Source: Bradyrhizobium diazoefficiens
Lineage (GTDB): Bacteria > Pseudomonadota > Alphaproteobacteria > Rhizobiales > Xanthobacteraceae
Reading direction: 5' to 3'
DNA length: 64,000 nt
NCBI RefSeq assembly: GCF_018131185.1
Contig: NZ_JAFCJE010000006.1
Location: 372,001-436,000 of the forward strand
Position numbers and translations under genes: made by a program
The notes under the pieces: model-generated
What the model was told of the DNA's origin: nothing
Database searches by the model: none
The model's input: only the letters and a program-made list of their open reading frames with translations
In this document: positions 16,490 to 24,770 of the stretch, piece by piece
Layout: each line of letters opens with the position of its first letter
Position numbering within the stretch: the first letter of the stretch is position 1

Positions 16490-18565
16490 ATGACCAAGCT
16501 CATCATCGACGGCAAAGAGATCGATGTCCCCGCCGAGTACACGCTGTTGCAGGCGTGCGAAGCGGCCGGCGCCGAGATTCCGCGCTTCTGCTATCACGAG
16601 CGGCTGTCGATCGCCGGCAATTGCCGGATGTGCCTCGTCGAGGTGAAGGGCGGCCCGAAGCCGGTCGCGAGCTGCGCCTGGGGCGTGCGCGATTGCCGTC
16701 CGGGTCCCAAGGGCGAACCGCCGGAAATCTCGACACGATCGCCGATGGTGAAGAAGGCGCGCGAAGGCGTGATGGAATTCCTTCTGATCAACCATCCCCT
16801 GGACTGCCCGATCTGCGACCAGGGCGGCGAGTGCGACCTGCAGGACCAGGCGATGGGCTACGGTGTCGACACCAGCCGTTTCGCCGAGAACAAGCGCGCG
16901 GTGGAGGACAAATATCTCGGCGCGCTGGTCAAGACCTCGATGAACCGCTGCATCCAGTGCACGCGCTGTGTCCGCTTCTCGGCGGAAGTGGCGGGCGCCC
17001 CTGAGATGGGTGCGACCGGTCGCGGCGAGGACATGGAGATCACGACCTATCTCGAGCACGCGCTGACGTCTGAATTGCAGGGCAATCTCGTCGACATCTG
17101 CCCGGTCGGCGCGTTGACCTCGAAGCCTTATGCCTTTGCGGCGCGCCCGTGGGAGCTCGGCAAGACCCAGTCGATCGACGTCATGGACGGCGTTGGATCT
17201 GCGATCCGCGTCGACACCCGCGGCCGCGAGGTGATGCGCATTCTGCCGCGCATCAACGAGGCGGTGAACGAGGAGTGGATCTCCGACAAGACCCGCCACG
17301 TCGTCGACGGCCTGCGCACCCAGCGCCTCGACCGGCCCTATATCCGGGAGGCCGGCAAGCTGCGCGCGGCGAGCTGGAGCGAGGCCTTTGCTGCGATCGC
17401 GGCCAAGGCGGCGCGCACCGACGGCAAGCGCATCGGCGCGATCGCGGGCGATCTCGCCGGCGTCGAGGAGATGTTCGCGCTGAAGGACCTGCTCGCCAAA
17501 TACGGCTCGGCCAATCTGGCGGTGCAGGGCGGCGACGCCTTCGACCCCGCGCTCGGCCGCGGCTCCTACATTTTCAACCCGACGCTGGCAGGCGTGGAGC
17601 AGGCGGATGCGCTGCTCATCATCGGTGCCAATCCGCGGAAGGAGGCGGCCGTGTTCAACGCCCGCATCCGCAAGCGCTGGCGCGCCGGCGGTTTCAAGGT
17701 CGGCGTGATCGGCGCCAAGCCAGATCTGACCTACGACTACGATCACCTCGGTGCGGGCACCGAGACGCTCGGTGAGCTGGCGGCCGGCAGGCACTCCTTC
17801 ATGGACGTGCTGAAGAACGCCAAGAACCCCATCATCCTGGTCGGCGGGGGCGCGGCCTCGCGCCACGACGGCGCGGCCGTTCTAGCGGCCGCTGCCAAGC
17901 TCGCGCTCGACGTCGGGGCGGTCAAGGACGGCTGGAACGGCTTTGGCGTGCTGCACGAGACCGCCTCGCGCGTCGGTGCGCTCGATATCGGCTTCTCGGC
18001 AACCGGCGGCGGGCTGAACGCTGCGCAGATGACCACGTTCGGCACGCTGGACTTGCTGTTCCTGCTCGGCGCCGACGAGATCAACGCGCCTGACGGCACC
18101 TTCGTCGTCTATATCGGCACCCATGGCGACCGCGGCGCACACCGCGCCGACGTCATCCTGCCTGCGGCGGCCTATACCGAGAAGTCGGCGATCTACGTCA
18201 ACACCGAAGGCCGCGTGCAGATGACCGGCCGCGCCGCGTTCCCGCCGGGAGAGGCCCGCGAGGACTGGGCGATCATTCGCGCGCTGTCGGAAGCGCTCGG
18301 CAAGAAGCTGGGCTACGACTCGCTTGCGGCCCTGCGTCAGGCGGTGTTCAAGGCGGTGCCGCACCTGATCCGTCTCGATCAGATCGAGGCCGGCTCGGCC
18401 GACCAGATCAAGAAGCTGGCAGGGAAGGGCGGCTCGCCGGAAAAGGCGCCGTTCAAGCCGCTGGTCGAGGACTTCTACCTGACCAACCCAATCGCGCGTG
18501 CCTCCGCCGTGATGGCGGAATGCTCGCGCCTCGCCTCCGGGCATATGCTGACCGCAGCGGAGTGA
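16490..18565 (+). CDS. nuoG: NADH-quinone oxidoreductase subunit G
   Basis: 691 residues of the 75-kDa subunit, the electron wire of the peripheral arm. The N-terminus holds the ferredoxin-like 2Fe-2S site (PRFCYHERLSIAGNCRMCLV), then the His/Cys cluster (HPLDCPICDQGGECDLQ) and the 4Fe-4S domain (CIQCTRCVRF with a later CPVGALTSKPYAF). The C-terminal 450 residues are a molybdopterin-oxidoreductase-like fold without the cofactor (HRADVILPAAAYTEKSAIYV is its typical end block). The length is that of mitochondrial-type NuoG, shorter than the 900-residue enterobacterial form with the extra N7 cluster. Confidence 0.97.
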   Translation: MTKLIIDGKEIDVPAEYTLLQACEAAGAEIPRFCYHERLSIAGNCRMCLVEVKGGPKPVASCAWGVRDCRPGPKGEPPEISTRSPMVKKAREGVMEFLLINHPLDCPICDQGGECDLQDQAMGYGVDTSRFAENKRAVEDKYLGALVKTSMNRCIQCTRCVRFSAEVAGAPEMGATGRGEDMEITTYLEHALTSELQGNLVDICPVGALTSKPYAFAARPWELGKTQSIDVMDGVGSAIRVDTRGREVMRILPRINEAVNEEWISDKTRHVVDGLRTQRLDRPYIREAGKLRAASWSEAFAAIAAKAARTDGKRIGAIAGDLAGVEEMFALKDLLAKYGSANLAVQGGDAFDPALGRGSYIFNPTLAGVEQADALLIIGANPRKEAAVFNARIRKRWRAGGFKVGVIGAKPDLTYDYDHLGAGTETLGELAAGRHSFMDVLKNAKNPIILVGGGAASRHDGAAVLAAAAKLALDVGAVKDGWNGFGVLHETASRVGALDIGFSATGGGLNAAQMTTFGTLDLLFLLGADEINAPDGTFVVYIGTHGDRGAHRADVILPAAAYTEKSAIYVNTEGRVQMTGRAAFPPGEAREDWAIIRALSEALGKKLGYDSLAALRQAVFKAVPHLIRLDQIEAGSADQIKKLAGKGGSPEKAPFKPLVEDFYLTNPIARASAVMAECSRLASGHMLTAAE

Positions 18566-18575
18566 GCGTGATCTG

Positions 18576-19643
18576 ATGGAATTTTTCGAAAGCGCATTCT
18601 GGACCGGGTTCCTCTGGCCGCTGATCATCATGGTCGCGCAAAGCGTCCTCGTGCTCGTCGTCCTCCTGGTCGCGATCGCCTACATCCTGCTCGCCGACCG
18701 CAAGATCTGGGCGGCGGTGCAGATCCGGCGCGGCCCGAACGTGGTCGGCCCCTGGGGGCTGCTGCAATCCTTCGCGGACCTGCTCAAGTTCGTGCTGAAG
18801 GAGCCGATCATCCCTGCCGGCGCCAACAAGGGCGTGTTCCTGCTGGCCCCGCTGGTGTCGTGCGTGCTGGCGCTCGCGGCCTGGGCGGTGATCCCGACCA
18901 ATCTCGGCTGGGTGATCGCCGACATCAATGTCGGCGTTCTCTTCATCTTCGCGATCTCGTCGCTGTCGATCTACGGCATCATCATGGCCGGCTGGTCGTC
19001 GAACTCGAAATACCCGTTCCTCGCCGCGCTGCGCTCGGCGGCGCAGATGGTGTCCTATGAAGTCTCGATCGGCTTCGTCATCATCACCGTGCTCCTCTGT
19101 GCCGGCACGCTGAATCTCTCCGCCGTGGTCGAAGCCCAGCACGCGCGCGGCCTTGCCAGCCTGATCGGGCTGCCGCAGCTGACCATCCTGAACTGGTATG
19201 TCTGGCCGCTGTTCCCGATGTTCGTGGTGTTCTACGTCTCGGCCCTGGCGGAAACCAACCGCCCTCCGTTCGACCTCGTGGAAGCTGAATCCGAGCTCGT
19301 CGCCGGCTTCATGGTCGAGTACGGCTCGACGCCGTACCTCCTGTTCATGCTCGGCGAGTATGTCGCGATCGTCACGATGTGCGCGCTGGCGACGATCCTG
19401 TTCCTCGGAGGCTGGCTGCCGCCGGTCGACCTGCCGCCCTTCAACTGGGTGCCGGGGATCATCTGGTTCTCGCTGAAGCTGTTCTTCATGTTCTTCCTGT
19501 TCGCGATGGCAAAGGCGATCGTGCCCCGCTACCGCTACGATCAACTGATGCGCCTCGGCTGGAAGGTGTTTCTGCCGCTGTCGCTGGTGATGGTGATCGT
19601 GGTGGCCGGCGTGCTGCATTTCGCCGGCATCGCGCCGAAGTGA
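18576..19643 (+). CDS. nuoH: NADH-quinone oxidoreductase subunit H
   Basis: 355 residues with eight or nine TM helices. This is the membrane subunit that anchors the peripheral arm and lines the quinone entrance. Signatures are ADRKIWAAVQIRRGPNVVGP near residue 39, KEPIIPAGANKG, SNSKYPFLAALRSAAQMVSYE and ETNRPPFDLVEAESELVAGF, all nearly invariant in NuoH/ND1. Glutamates in these loops couple quinone chemistry to proton pumping. It ends 8 bp before nuoI. Confidence 0.98.
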   Translation: MEFFESAFWTGFLWPLIIMVAQSVLVLVVLLVAIAYILLADRKIWAAVQIRRGPNVVGPWGLLQSFADLLKFVLKEPIIPAGANKGVFLLAPLVSCVLALAAWAVIPTNLGWVIADINVGVLFIFAISSLSIYGIIMAGWSSNSKYPFLAALRSAAQMVSYEVSIGFVIITVLLCAGTLNLSAVVEAQHARGLASLIGLPQLTILNWYVWPLFPMFVVFYVSALAETNRPPFDLVEAESELVAGFMVEYGSTPYLLFMLGEYVAIVTMCALATILFLGGWLPPVDLPPFNWVPGIIWFSLKLFFMFFLFAMAKAIVPRYRYDQLMRLGWKVFLPLSLVMVIVVAGVLHFAGIAPK

Positions 19644-19651
19644 GGGCCGTC

Positions 19652-20146
19652 ATGGGTATCAACATCAACGCCACTGCTCGCTCGCTTCTGCTGTCGGAAT
19701 TCGTCTCGGCGTTCTTCCTCGCCATGCGCTATTTCTTCCAGCCGAAGCCGACGCTGAACTATCCGTTCGAGAAGGGCCCGATCTCGCCGCGCTTCCGCGG
19801 CGAGCATGCGCTGCGCCGCTATCCGAACGGCGAGGAACGCTGCATCGCCTGCAAGCTCTGCGAAGCGGTCTGCCCGGCGCAGGCCATCACCATCGAGGCC
19901 GGCCCGCGCCGCAACGACGGCACTCGCCGCACCGTGCGCTACGACATCGACATGGTGAAGTGCATCTATTGCGGCCTCTGCCAGGAGGCCTGTCCGGTCG
20001 ACGCCATCGTCGAAGGTCCGAACTTCGAGTTCGCGACCGAGACCCGCGAGGAACTGTTCTATGACAAGGCCAAGCTGCTCGCCAACGGCGATCGCTGGGA
20101 ACGCGAGATCGCGAAAGCGATCGAGCTCGACGCGCCGTACCGGTGA
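19652..20146 (+). CDS. nuoI: NADH-quinone oxidoreductase subunit I
   Basis: 164 residues of the 23-kDa subunit with two ferredoxin-type 4Fe-4S clusters (N6a and N6b): CIACKLCEAVCP at 64-75 and CIYCGLCQEACP at 104-115. The N-terminal amphipathic helix (LLLSEFVSAFFLAMRYFF) lies on the membrane, and PTLNYPFEKGPISPRFRGEH is the usual connection. A longer in-frame extension upstream overlaps nuoH and is not needed. The ATG at 19652 gives the standard N-terminus. Confidence 0.97.
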   Translation: MGININATARSLLLSEFVSAFFLAMRYFFQPKPTLNYPFEKGPISPRFRGEHALRRYPNGEERCIACKLCEAVCPAQAITIEAGPRRNDGTRRTVRYDIDMVKCIYCGLCQEACPVDAIVEGPNFEFATETREELFYDKAKLLANGDRWEREIAKAIELDAPYR

Positions 20147-20155
20147 GGTGAGGGC

Positions 20156-20794
20156 ATGATCCTTCCCGCGCTCTTCTTCTATCTCTTCGCCGGCGTCTGT
20201 GTCGCCTCGGCGGTGATGGTGATTGTCTCGCGCAATCCCGTGCACTCCGTGCTGTACCTGATCCTGGCCTTCGTCAACGCATCCGGCCTGTTCGTGCTGA
20301 TGGGCGCCGAATTCCTCGGCATGATGCTGATCGTCGTCTATGTCGGCGCGGTCGCTGTGCTGTTCCTATTCGTGATCATGATGCTCGACGTCGATTTCCT
20401 CGAGCTGCGCGAGGGCTTCATCGAGTATCTGCCGGTTGGCCTCGTGATCGGCGGCATCTTCCTGTTCGAGCTGCTGCTCACCGTCGGCTTCTGGGTCATC
20501 AACCCCGGCGTCGCCAAGACGATCACGGCGGCGATCCCGGCGAACGTCTCCAATACCGAGGCGCTCGGGCTCGTGCTCTATACGAAGTACATCCACTACT
20601 TCCAGCTCTCTGGCATGGTGCTGCTGGTCGCCATGATCGGCGCCATCGTGCTGACGCTGCGCCACAAGGCGAGCGTCAAGCGGCAGGACATCAACGTTCA
20701 GAACGCGCGCACGCCCGAGATGGCGATGGCGATGCGCAAGGTGGCGCCGGGGCAGGGGCTCTCGGACGCCGATGCGGCGGAGTGGGTGAAATGA
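20156..20794 (+). CDS. nuoJ: NADH-quinone oxidoreductase subunit J
   Basis: 212 residues with five TM helices, homologous to ND6. Typical segments are SRNPVHSVLYLILAFVNASG, LGMMLIVVYVGAVAVLFLFV (helix 3 with its pi-bulge, which gates the proton path) and a final helix ending LTLRHKASVKRQD. It overlaps the start of nuoK by four bases (20791-20794), the coupling usually seen for this pair. Confidence 0.97.
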   Translation: MILPALFFYLFAGVCVASAVMVIVSRNPVHSVLYLILAFVNASGLFVLMGAEFLGMMLIVVYVGAVAVLFLFVIMMLDVDFLELREGFIEYLPVGLVIGGIFLFELLLTVGFWVINPGVAKTITAAIPANVSNTEALGLVLYTKYIHYFQLSGMVLLVAMIGAIVLTLRHKASVKRQDINVQNARTPEMAMAMRKVAPGQGLSDADAAEWVK

Positions 20795-21099
20795 CGATCG
20801 GGCTCGGGCACTATCTGGCGGTCGGCGCGATCCTATTCACGCTGGGGATCCTCGGCATCTTCCTGAACCGCAAGAACATCATCGTCATCCTGATGTCGAT
20901 CGAGCTTATCCTGCTCGCGGTCAACATCAACCTCGTGGCGTTCTCGACCTTCCTCGGCGACATCGTCGGCCAGGTCTTCGCGCTTTTGGTGCTGACCGTC
21001 GCAGCCGCTGAAGCCGCGATCGGTCTCGCCATCCTGGTGGTCTATTTCCGCAACCGCGGCTCGATCGCGGTTGAGGACGTCAATCTGATGAAGGGCTGA
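20791..21099 (+). CDS. nuoK: NADH-quinone oxidoreductase subunit K
   Basis: 102 residues with three TM helices, the ND4L/MrpC-like proton-channel subunit. GHYLAVGAILFTLGILGIFL and NIIVILMSIELILLAVNINL contain the conserved membrane glutamates of this subunit, and the C-terminus runs VVYFRNRGSIAVEDVNLMKG. The ATG at 20791 inside the nuoJ end is preferred over the upstream GTG. The 61-bp gap to nuoL is the largest in this part of the operon and holds a palindromic repeat. Confidence 0.97.
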   Translation: MTIGLGHYLAVGAILFTLGILGIFLNRKNIIVILMSIELILLAVNINLVAFSTFLGDIVGQVFALLVLTVAAAEAAIGLAILVVYFRNRGSIAVEDVNLMKG

Positions 21100-21101
21100 T
21101 C

Positions 21102-21146
21102 GCATGATCCGGAAAAGTGGACACCGGTTTTCCGACCAGATCATGC
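21102..21146. repeat. Palindromic intergenic repeat between nuoK and nuoL
   Basis: Outer arms GCATGATC/GATCATGC are perfect, and inner arms CGGAAAA/TTTTCCG are perfect, giving a long bulged hairpin about 45 bases in length. From memory, very similar elements (GCATGATCCGGAAAAGTG...) are scattered between genes in Bradyrhizobium and relatives; I cannot count copies here and saw only this one. It would form a stem-loop in the nuo mRNA just ahead of the nuoL ribosome site (GGAAAGAG). Confidence 0.75.
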
Positions 21147-21160
21147 GGAAAGAGTAAGTC

Positions 21161-23239
21161 ATGGTTCAGGCAATTGTCTTTCTGCCTCTGCTGGGCGCCG
21201 TTCTGGCCGGCCTGATCGCGCTATTCGGCGCGCATGCCCGCAACCCCTCGGGCGACGAGCTCGATCATCACGGCGACCACGGCCATGGCGATGCCCACGC
21301 GTCGGCGGCCCATGACTCTCATGGGCATGACGACCATGGCCACGACGATCACGGCCATGGCCCGACCGAGCCGGCCGCGGCGGGCTCGCGCGGCGCCGAG
21401 CTGATCACGACGGCTTTGCTGTTCGTCTCGGCGGCGCTGTCCTGGATGACGCTGGTCGATGTCGGCTTCATGCACCACGACTACAGGATCCAGATGCTGC
21501 CCTGGATCTTTTCCGGCGACCTCCAGGTCTGGTGGACGCTGCGCGTCGACACGCTCACGGCCGTGATGCTGGTGGTGGTGACCACCGTCTCCTCGCTCGT
21601 GCACCTCTATTCCATCGGCTACATGGACGAGGATCCGAACCGGCCGCGCTTCTTCGGCTATCTCTCGCTGTTCACCTTCGCCATGCTGATGCTGGTGACG
21701 GCGGACAACCTCGTGCAGCTGTTCTTCGGCTGGGAAGGCGTGGGTCTGGCCAGCTATCTGCTGATCGGATTCTGGTACCAGAAGCCGTCGGCGAACGCCG
21801 CCGCCATCAAGGCGTTCGTGGTCAACCGCGTCGGCGACTTCGGTTTCGCACTCGGCATTTTCGCGGTCTTCATGCTGGCCGGCTCGACCGATTTCGAGAC
21901 CATCTTCCATGCCGCGCCTGGCCTTACCGGCAAGACCATCAACTTCCTCGGCTGGCATGCCGACGCGCTGACGCTGACCTGTCTCCTCCTGTTCATGGGC
22001 GCGATGGGAAAGTCGGCACAGTTCCTGCTGCACACCTGGTTGCCGGACGCGATGGAAGGCCCGACCCCGGTCTCCGCGCTGATCCACGCCGCGACCATGG
22101 TCACCGCCGGCGTGTTCATGGTGGCGCGCCTGTCGCCGCTGTTCGAACTCGCCCCGAACGCGCAGGCCGTCGTGATGTTCTTCGGCGCCACCACGGCGTT
22201 CTTCGCCGCGACCATCGGCCTCGTCCAGAACGACATCAAGCGCATCGTCGCCTATTCGACCTGCTCGCAGCTCGGCTACATGTTCGTGGCGATGGGAGCA
22301 GGGGCCTACTCGGTCGGCATGTTCCATCTGTTCACGCACGCCTTCTTCAAGGCGCTGCTGTTCCTGGGCTCCGGTTCGGTGATCTACGCGATGCACCACG
22401 AGCAGGACATCCGCAACATGGGCGGCCTCTGGAAGAAGATCCCCTACACCTATGCGGTGATGGTGGTCGGCACGCTGGCGCTGACCGGCTTCCCGCTTAC
22501 CGCGGGCTATTTCTCCAAGGACGCGATCATCGAAGCGGCCTACGCCTCGCATAATCCGTTCGGAGTGTACGGCTTCCTGATGACGGTCGTCGCGGCCGGC
22601 CTGACCTCGTTCTACTCCTGGCGCCTGATCTTCAAGACCTTCCACGGAGAGCCGCATGACGAGCATCACTATGAGGCCGCGCATGAGGCTCCGATCTGGA
22701 TGCTGATCCCGATCGGCGTGCTCGCGGTCGGCTCGTTCGTCGCAGGCCTGCCGTTCAAGGAGCTGTTCGCCGGTCACGGCATCGAGGAGTTCTTCCGCGA
22801 GTCCGTGAAGATGAATCCGCACATCATCGAGGAGATGCACCACATCCCGCAGGCCATCGCGTTGCTGCCGACCGTGATGATGGTGCTGGGCTTCCTGGTG
22901 TCGTACTTGTTCTATATCCGCCGGCCCTACCTGCCGGTCGAGCTCGCGAACACGCAGCCGATGCTGTACCAGTTCCTGCTCAACAAATGGTACTTCGACG
23001 AGCTCTACGACATCATCTTCGTCCGTCCGGCGAAGTGGATCGGTTACCAGCTCTGGAAGAAGGGCGACGGCTTCATCATCGACGGCCTCGGTCCCGACGG
23101 CGTTTCGGCCCGGGTCCTGGACGTCACGCGCAACGTCGTGAAGATCCAGACCGGCTATCTCTATCACTACGCGTTCGCCATGCTGATCGGCGCCGCCGGC
23201 CTGATCACCTGGTTCATGTTCGGCTTTGGAGGCCAGTAA
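21161..23239 (+). CDS. nuoL: NADH-quinone oxidoreductase subunit L, with histidine-rich insertion
   Basis: 692 residues, the distal antiporter-like proton-pumping subunit, ending with the long lateral helix and final TM. Conserved parts include FFGWEGVGLASYLLIGFWY, KSAQFLLHTWLPDAMEGPTP (catalytic lysine and histidine region), SALIHAATMVTAGVFM and QNDIKRIVAYSTCSQLGYMF. Between the first TM helix (1-23) and the second (about 80-95) there is an unusual polar loop: residues 36-66 contain 12 histidines in HGHDDHGH-type repeats. This loop is not part of the core fold. The gene abuts nuoM with no gap. Confidence 0.97.
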   Translation: MVQAIVFLPLLGAVLAGLIALFGAHARNPSGDELDHHGDHGHGDAHASAAHDSHGHDDHGHDDHGHGPTEPAAAGSRGAELITTALLFVSAALSWMTLVDVGFMHHDYRIQMLPWIFSGDLQVWWTLRVDTLTAVMLVVVTTVSSLVHLYSIGYMDEDPNRPRFFGYLSLFTFAMLMLVTADNLVQLFFGWEGVGLASYLLIGFWYQKPSANAAAIKAFVVNRVGDFGFALGIFAVFMLAGSTDFETIFHAAPGLTGKTINFLGWHADALTLTCLLLFMGAMGKSAQFLLHTWLPDAMEGPTPVSALIHAATMVTAGVFMVARLSPLFELAPNAQAVVMFFGATTAFFAATIGLVQNDIKRIVAYSTCSQLGYMFVAMGAGAYSVGMFHLFTHAFFKALLFLGSGSVIYAMHHEQDIRNMGGLWKKIPYTYAVMVVGTLALTGFPLTAGYFSKDAIIEAAYASHNPFGVYGFLMTVVAAGLTSFYSWRLIFKTFHGEPHDEHHYEAAHEAPIWMLIPIGVLAVGSFVAGLPFKELFAGHGIEEFFRESVKMNPHIIEEMHHIPQAIALLPTVMMVLGFLVSYLFYIRRPYLPVELANTQPMLYQFLLNKWYFDELYDIIFVRPAKWIGYQLWKKGDGFIIDGLGPDGVSARVLDVTRNVVKIQTGYLYHYAFAMLIGAAGLITWFMFGFGGQ

Positions 23240-24748
23240 ATGACAACCTGGCCCATTCTTTCGGTCACGACGTTCCTGCCGCTGGTCGGCGCGCTGATCG
23301 TCTATCTCAGCCGCGGCGATGACGAGGCGGCCAAGCGCAACTCGCGCTGGATCGCGCTCTGGACCACGCTGATCACCTTCGCGGTGTCGGTGATCCTGGT
23401 CATGCGGTTCGACCCGTCGAATCCCGACTTCCAGTTCGTCGAGAAGGCGAACTGGCTCGCCACCGGCATCACCTACCACATGGGCGTCGACGGCATCTCG
23501 CTGCCGCTGGTGATCCTCACCACCGCGGTGATGCCGTTCTGCATCATCGCGAGCTGGAAGGCGATCACCAACCGCGTCCGCGAATACATGATGGCGTTCC
23601 TGATCCTGGAAACGCTGATGATCGGCACCTTCTCGGCGCTCGATCTCGTGCTGTTCTACCTGTTCTTCGAGGGCGGCCTGATCCCGATGTTCCTGATCAT
23701 CGGCGTCTGGGGCGGTCCGCGCCGGGTCTACGCGTCGTTCAAGTTCTTCCTCTACACGCTGCTCGGTTCGGTCCTGATGCTGCTCGCCATCATGGCGCTG
23801 TACTGGAACGGCGGCACCACCGACATCCCGACCCTGATGCACACCGCCGTGCCGCGGTCCCTGCAGACCTGGGCCTGGCTCGCCTTCTTCGCCTCGTTTG
23901 CGGTGAAGATGCCGATGTGGCCGGTGCACACCTGGCTTCCCGACGCGCATGTCGAGGCGCCGACGGCGGGCTCGGTGGTCCTCGCCGCGATTCTGCTGAA
24001 GATGGGCGGCTACGGCTTCCTGCGCTTCTCGCTGCCGATGTTCCCGCTGGCCTCGCACGACTTCGCGCCGCTGGTGTTCACGCTCTCTGCCATCGCCATC
24101 ATCTACACCTCGCTGGTGGCCTTGATGCAGGAGGACATGAAGAAGCTGATTGCCTACTCGTCGGTGGCGCATATGGGCTTCGTCACCATGGGCATCTTCG
24201 CGGGAACCATGCAGGGCGTCGCAGGCGGCGTGTTCCAGATGATCTCGCACGGCATCGTCTCCGGCGCGCTGTTCCTCTGCGTCGGCGTCGTCTACGACCG
24301 TCTGCACACCCGCGAGATCGCGGCCTATGGCGGCCTCGTCAACCGGATGCCGCTCTACGCGATGACATTCATGGTCTTCACCATGGCCAATGTCGGTCTG
24401 CCCGGCACGAGCGGCTTCGTCGGCGAGTTCATGACGCTGCTCGGCACCTTCAAGGTTTCGATCCCGACGGCGTTCTTCGCCAGCTTCGGCGTGATCCTGT
24501 CGGCGTGCTACGCGCTGTGGCTCTACCGCAAGGTCGTGTTCGGAGCGCTGGTCAAGCCGCAGCTCGCGAGCATGAAGGATCTCACCTTCCGCGAGTGCCT
24601 GACGCTGTTCCCGATGATCGCGCTGACGATCCTGTTCGGCGTCTACCCGAAGCCGGTGCTCGACATGTCGGCCGCCTCGGTCCAGCAACTCGTCAACAAC
24701 TACAACACCGCTGTGACGGCCGTGAAGGCCGCCGCACTGCTCCAGTGA
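23240..24748 (+). CDS. nuoM: NADH-quinone oxidoreductase subunit M
   Basis: 502 residues, an antiporter-like proton-pumping subunit with about 14 TM helices, homologous to ND4. YFFFEGGLIPMFLIIGVWGG-type block (here LFFEGGLIPMFLIIGVWGGP), KMPMWPVHTWLPDAHVEAPT and MKKLIAYSSVAHMGFVTMGI are diagnostic and carry the channel lysine, glutamate and histidine residues. The ATG follows the nuoL stop directly. It ends 22 bp before nuoN. Confidence 0.98.
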   Translation: MTTWPILSVTTFLPLVGALIVYLSRGDDEAAKRNSRWIALWTTLITFAVSVILVMRFDPSNPDFQFVEKANWLATGITYHMGVDGISLPLVILTTAVMPFCIIASWKAITNRVREYMMAFLILETLMIGTFSALDLVLFYLFFEGGLIPMFLIIGVWGGPRRVYASFKFFLYTLLGSVLMLLAIMALYWNGGTTDIPTLMHTAVPRSLQTWAWLAFFASFAVKMPMWPVHTWLPDAHVEAPTAGSVVLAAILLKMGGYGFLRFSLPMFPLASHDFAPLVFTLSAIAIIYTSLVALMQEDMKKLIAYSSVAHMGFVTMGIFAGTMQGVAGGVFQMISHGIVSGALFLCVGVVYDRLHTREIAAYGGLVNRMPLYAMTFMVFTMANVGLPGTSGFVGEFMTLLGTFKVSIPTAFFASFGVILSACYALWLYRKVVFGALVKPQLASMKDLTFRECLTLFPMIALTILFGVYPKPVLDMSAASVQQLVNNYNTAVTAVKAAALLQ

Positions 24749-24770
24749 TCGGGCAGGTCAGGATATCGCC

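Noticed and set aside
21221..24688. A 1155-codon open frame on the minus strand
   Set aside because: It lies antisense to nuoL and nuoM. Its His/Arg/Glu/Asp/Gln-rich composition is what reverse-frame reading of GC-rich membrane protein genes gives, and no domain is visible.
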